Origin: Dimorphilus gyrociliatus
Taxonomy: Eukaryota > Annelida > Polychaeta > Dinophilidae
Length of the DNA: 64,000 nucleotides
Assembly (NCBI GenBank): GCA_904063045.1
Contig: CAJFCJ010000001.1
Span: 193,501 to 257,500, forward strand
Reading direction: 5' to 3'
Of the stretch, positions 58,885-64,000 are shown piece by piece. The notes beneath the pieces were generated by a model. That model had not been told where the DNA came from, made no database searches, and saw only the letters and a program-made list of their open reading frames with translations. Made by a program: the position numbers and the translations under genes. Every line of letters begins with the position of its first letter. The first letter of the stretch is position 1.

Positions 58885-59958
58885 ATGAATAATTCAACGA
58901 ATACAAATTTTACGGTTGTTGGTGGAGGAACAGGAGGAAGTAAGACTGACTGGAGTTGGGAAGTTTTTCGCTTGGGTTCCAGTGCTATTGCAATTTTTGG
59001 AATAATTGGCAATTTCTTCGTCATATTCCTTATGCTTAGGAGTCCGGTTAGACGTGTGAGAATTCCCAATATGCTTATCATCAATCAGTCGTTTCTCGAT
59101 ATCGTAACTTCTATCTTTATTGTGATCGATAAATTAGGCGTGAATGGAGATAAAACTGATGAAGTAACTGGAATAGTGTTAAAGGAAACTTATTGTCGAT
59201 TGTGGAAAAGTCAGGGTATACTATGGAGTTCTATGACAGGATCAACTTTCAATTTGTGTGTTATATCATTCGAGCGTTACCTAGCCATAGTATGGCCGTT
59301 TAAACATGGGCGTCTCGTCACAAAGGGTCGAATTAAAATGTGTATAATATTCACTTGGTTATTAGGTTTTACAATAAAATTGTCCTCGATTATTCCTGTT
59401 CATGAAGTTGACGAAAACGTTGATATTTGTCGAGGTTGGGTAAATTGGCCATCTTTAGAAGTTCAACAATTTGTTGGCATCTTCATCATATTTATCGAAT
59501 ATCTAAATCCTTTGATCTTTATGATTTATTGTTACGCTCATATGATGCTCAGGATAATCAGACAAACAGATTCTGCAACTAAAGGTGTTAAAGGTGAGGG
59601 AAGTGGAAATAAATCGTCGGAGGAAAGGGAAAGACGAATGCAAAGAGCTGGAAGAAACTTATTCAAGACCCTTTTAATAGTTGCAATAGCTTTCGTTATT
59701 TGCAATTCGCCAAGTCAAATTTATTTTCTTCTTCTCAATGGCGGAGTAAAATTAAAGTTGGGAGCGTTGTATCGTTTCTTCACGATGACCTACTTTATAA
59801 ATGCTGTTATCAATCCGATCTTATATACGGTACAGTATGAAGAATTTCAGAAGGAATTAAAGAAGCTCTTCTGTCCAAAGGCTTTGACCAGAGATGATTC
59901 AGAAACGGAAAATAGTAAATCGTCATCATACGTAACTAATCAAACGAAAATTAATTAA
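58885..59958 (+). CDS. Orphan class A (rhodopsin-like) GPCR
   Basis: A 357-residue single coding exon with seven transmembrane helices. Landmarks are GN in TM1 (about 42-43), LIINQSFLD in TM2, C104 and C182 for the TM3-ECL2 disulfide, ERY at 130-132 (a DRY variant), VICNSPSQIYFLL in TM6 in place of the usual CWxP, and NPILY at 310-314 in TM7. N-glycosylation sites (NNST, NFT) lie at the N terminus. The third loop is serine-, lysine- and glutamate-rich. The C-terminal tail carries serines for phosphorylation. Class A receptors with this look usually bind peptides or amines; the lack of an aspartate-type amine signature that I can place, and the peptide-rich neighbourhood, favour a peptide ligand, as inference. 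An acceptor 15 bases before the start codon indicates that a leader exon is spliced on. No subfamily assignment. Confidence 0.92.
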   Translation: MNNSTNTNFTVVGGGTGGSKTDWSWEVFRLGSSAIAIFGIIGNFFVIFLMLRSPVRRVRIPNMLIINQSFLDIVTSIFIVIDKLGVNGDKTDEVTGIVLKETYCRLWKSQGILWSSMTGSTFNLCVISFERYLAIVWPFKHGRLVTKGRIKMCIIFTWLLGFTIKLSSIIPVHEVDENVDICRGWVNWPSLEVQQFVGIFIIFIEYLNPLIFMIYCYAHMMLRIIRQTDSATKGVKGEGSGNKSSEERERRMQRAGRNLFKTLLIVAIAFVICNSPSQIYFLLLNGGVKLKLGALYRFFTMTYFINAVINPILYTVQYEEFQKELKKLFCPKALTRDDSETENSKSSSYVTNQTKIN

Positions 59959-60784
59959 CTTTAAAGTAAATAGAACTGGATATTGTGTTTGTCAGAAAAT
60001 TTTGTATCCAATCAAAGAAAACGAAAGATAATTAATTACGAATTATAGATGTTGTAACGTATAGGTGGCACATAACAAATCAATTTAGTATAGTAAAACG
60101 AATTAACATTAGAAATAAACGTAAGAAATATCAATGAAATTAAATTATAAAAGATTGAAAGACATACTGTTTCCGTTTCTTAACAGATTAAGAGACAAAG
60201 AAGAATTCTACAAAGTCGGGGTTTTTTTTATCTATTTTAAGAATTTTTCGTCTTTGAAAGTTCTACTTTTCATGGAAAATAGCAATTTTTTTTTACTTCA
60301 GGATGATTTCATGGATAATTTAAGATATTTAACGAAGAGATTCCACCAAAAAAAAAAACAGACATTCTTTATTACTAAAAGCAGCTTCCTCATCATATCA
60401 TCATAAATTATAGATGTTAATTTAACAAACTGAAGATGGCGGCACCTCAATTCATTTAGGCAAATTGAAGTAACTTTATAGAATACTATAATTAAATTAA
60501 TATATAGTCTTAAAAGTCATTTTATGCAATCCCATCTTTAAATTTTATTAATGTAATTGAATTATAATCAAATTATATTTTAAGTATCTGATGTAGATAA
60601 AAAGAGAAGAGCTAATACTTAATCAAAGCTGTTGAAAACATCACAAGGTCCGATTAACTATTATTAATAAAATATTCATATCATTTAAATATTATTTGAT
60701 TTTTATCTATTGGTCAACATTGTATTATTATCATTTTCAAGCGTTTAGAACAAAGAAAGTGCTTCCCTTAAGTGTTTTTCTTTC
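59959..60784. other. Convergent 3' region of the GPCR and TTBK genes
   Basis: No gene supported. An AATAAA at 60114-60119 can serve the GPCR transcript. A GAAGATGGCGGCACC word at 60431-60445 matches the animal YY1 site as well as the recurrent AGATGGCG core. Confidence 0.55.
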
Positions 60785-63104
<2,320 letters not shown>

Positions 63105-63392
63105 CTAGTAGGAATGATTTTTTACCGATGATGAATTCTCTATCTTTTTCTTAAGTTCTTTCATTTCCATTGACTGAATTCTGTAAGATTTCTCGAGCTT
63201 TGCGTATTGTTCTTCGGCTTTCAGTCTCTTCATTATTTCTCTTTGTAAGTTACTTTCATACTTTTGTCTTTTCTTTCTTTCTTCAATAAATCTTATTTTC
63301 AATTCTAATACCTTTTCTTCAACTGACAAGCTGGTTTTTATTTCAGCTTCAATCATCTTAGATTTCTTTGGTGCTTCTCCGTTCGAAGTCAT
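63105..63392 (-). CDS. Small coiled-coil protein, unrecognised
   Basis: A single-exon frame of 95 residues (MTSNGEAPKKSKMIEAEIKT at the start). Residues about 20-85 are almost entirely charged and helical with heptad-like hydrophobic spacing (VEEKVLELKIRFIEERKKR, REIMKRLKAEEQYAKLEKSY, MEMKELKKKIE), indicating a continuous coiled coil. No signal peptide or membrane segment. The last residues follow a GTAAAA that could act as a donor, so a further exon is possible, but AATAAA signals just downstream favour this stop codon. I cannot name the family. It lies about 680 bases upstream of TTBK on the same strand; no functional link is shown. Confidence 0.65.
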   Translation of the reverse strand: MTSNGEAPKKSKMIEAEIKTSLSVEEKVLELKIRFIEERKKRQKYESNLQREIMKRLKAEEQYAKLEKSYRIQSMEMKELKKKIENSSSVKNHSY

Positions 63393-64000
63393 TTCTCAAA
63401 TTGAATTCAGTTGGTAAGGTTTAATATGTAACACAATGTGTTGTCAATTCATTTTAATTACCACTGTAACATTTTACCATTACGTAATAGACAAATAATT
63501 AAAAACTACGTAATTCTTTTCACAAGTGAAGTTTTGTTTCGTCTTTTATATCTAATTGGTGATAAATATTTTTATTTCCTACTAGTCGCTATCAATTATT
63601 AACGAAAGCCACTTCCATACTTTATTCATTATACTTTATAGGTCTTTGGGAATACTTTCTCTAAGGTAACTAGTGCTGCCATCTCTTTCCTAAACAACGT
63701 TCTCTTTTTGGGCGGCTGGAGGGGGTGAATATTTTAAATATTAATGTAATACTATCTACTGTATATATTGGTAAACTGATATTTTATTCATAAATTTACA
63801 GTAAATATATAAACTATAGATTATATTATATATAAAAGCATGTTTAACATTCTAAATGATATCTAAAAAGAAGAGTAAATATTAATATATATTGTATAAG
63901 CAATATATTTATCCATAATTCAACTTATGAAAGTGTTTGAAATGTTTTAAGAAAGATTTTTAGTAATTTATTTAACAGCTAAAAACTAATGAACAGCTTT
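63393..64000. other. Right edge of window, no gene seen
   Basis: AT-rich sequence with a short GC-richer patch at 63670-63730 that may be a promoter. No coding region supported. Confidence 0.5.

Noticed and set aside
58860-59084. 74-residue minus-strand frame
   Set aside because: Shadow of the class A GPCR coding exon.

Overview
The window looks like a small, compact, AT-rich invertebrate (bilaterian) nuclear genome. It has 14 well-supported protein genes and two weaker single-exon ones. Most genes in the right two thirds have short GT-AG introns (about 50-300 bases) and sit tens to hundreds of bases from the next gene. The families (discoidin domain receptor kinase, Slit, tau-tubulin kinase, PRD-class homeobox with OAR motif, class A and class B GPCRs, neuropeptide-type precursors) are animal-specific. 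The compactness and gene mix would suit a lophotrochozoan with a reduced genome, for example a small annelid such as Dimorphilus. That is inference only; nothing here fixes the species.

Layout. 0.7-3.6 kb (+): a type I membrane protein with a SUEL-type lectin domain, a CUB-like region and a sushi domain. 3.7-13.7 kb (-): a nine-exon discoidin domain receptor tyrosine kinase whose 3' end converges on the lectin gene. 13.7-24.7 kb: about 11 kb without a supportable gene. 24.7-25.2 kb (+): a single-exon PRD-like homeobox gene with eh1-like and OAR motifs. 27.1-27.5 kb (-): a small single-pass membrane protein. 30.5-36.7 kb (+): a complete Slit. 37.3-39.0 kb (-): a two-exon neuropeptide precursor. 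40.2-41.0 kb (-): an unrecognised protein with an RFX X-box-like site upstream. 44.2-45.2 kb (-): a fibronectin-III/transmembrane protein whose 5' end is unresolved. 47.3-49.5 kb (-): a class B GPCR. 52.1-53.2 kb (+): an unrecognised four-exon protein. 53.6-53.9 kb (+): a small secreted peptide precursor. 54.4-57.3 kb (-): a secreted protein with two discoidin domains and a serine-protease domain lacking all three catalytic residues. 58.9-60.0 kb (+): an orphan class A GPCR. 60.8-62.4 kb (-): a tau-tubulin kinase. 63.1-63.4 kb (-): a small coiled-coil protein.

How the genes relate. DDR (collagen receptor), Slit (guidance ligand), the lectin/sushi receptor and the FNIII receptor are all cell-surface or matrix signalling proteins. 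Two peptide precursors and two GPCRs lie within about 22 kb, but nothing in the sequence pairs a ligand with a receptor. No operon-like organisation, mobile element, tRNA, rRNA or CRISPR was recognised.

The non-coding DNA carries at least three recurrent short motifs: AGATGGCG, the palindrome TAGGCCTA, and a TATAC(A/T)GTATA-type word concentrated in the right third. There are also many TA, GA/CT and TTTA microsatellites. Exon boundaries were worked out by hand from splice signals, phase continuity and protein family alignment from memory. They are most secure for DDR, Slit, the discoidin/pseudoprotease gene, TTBK and the neuropeptide gene.
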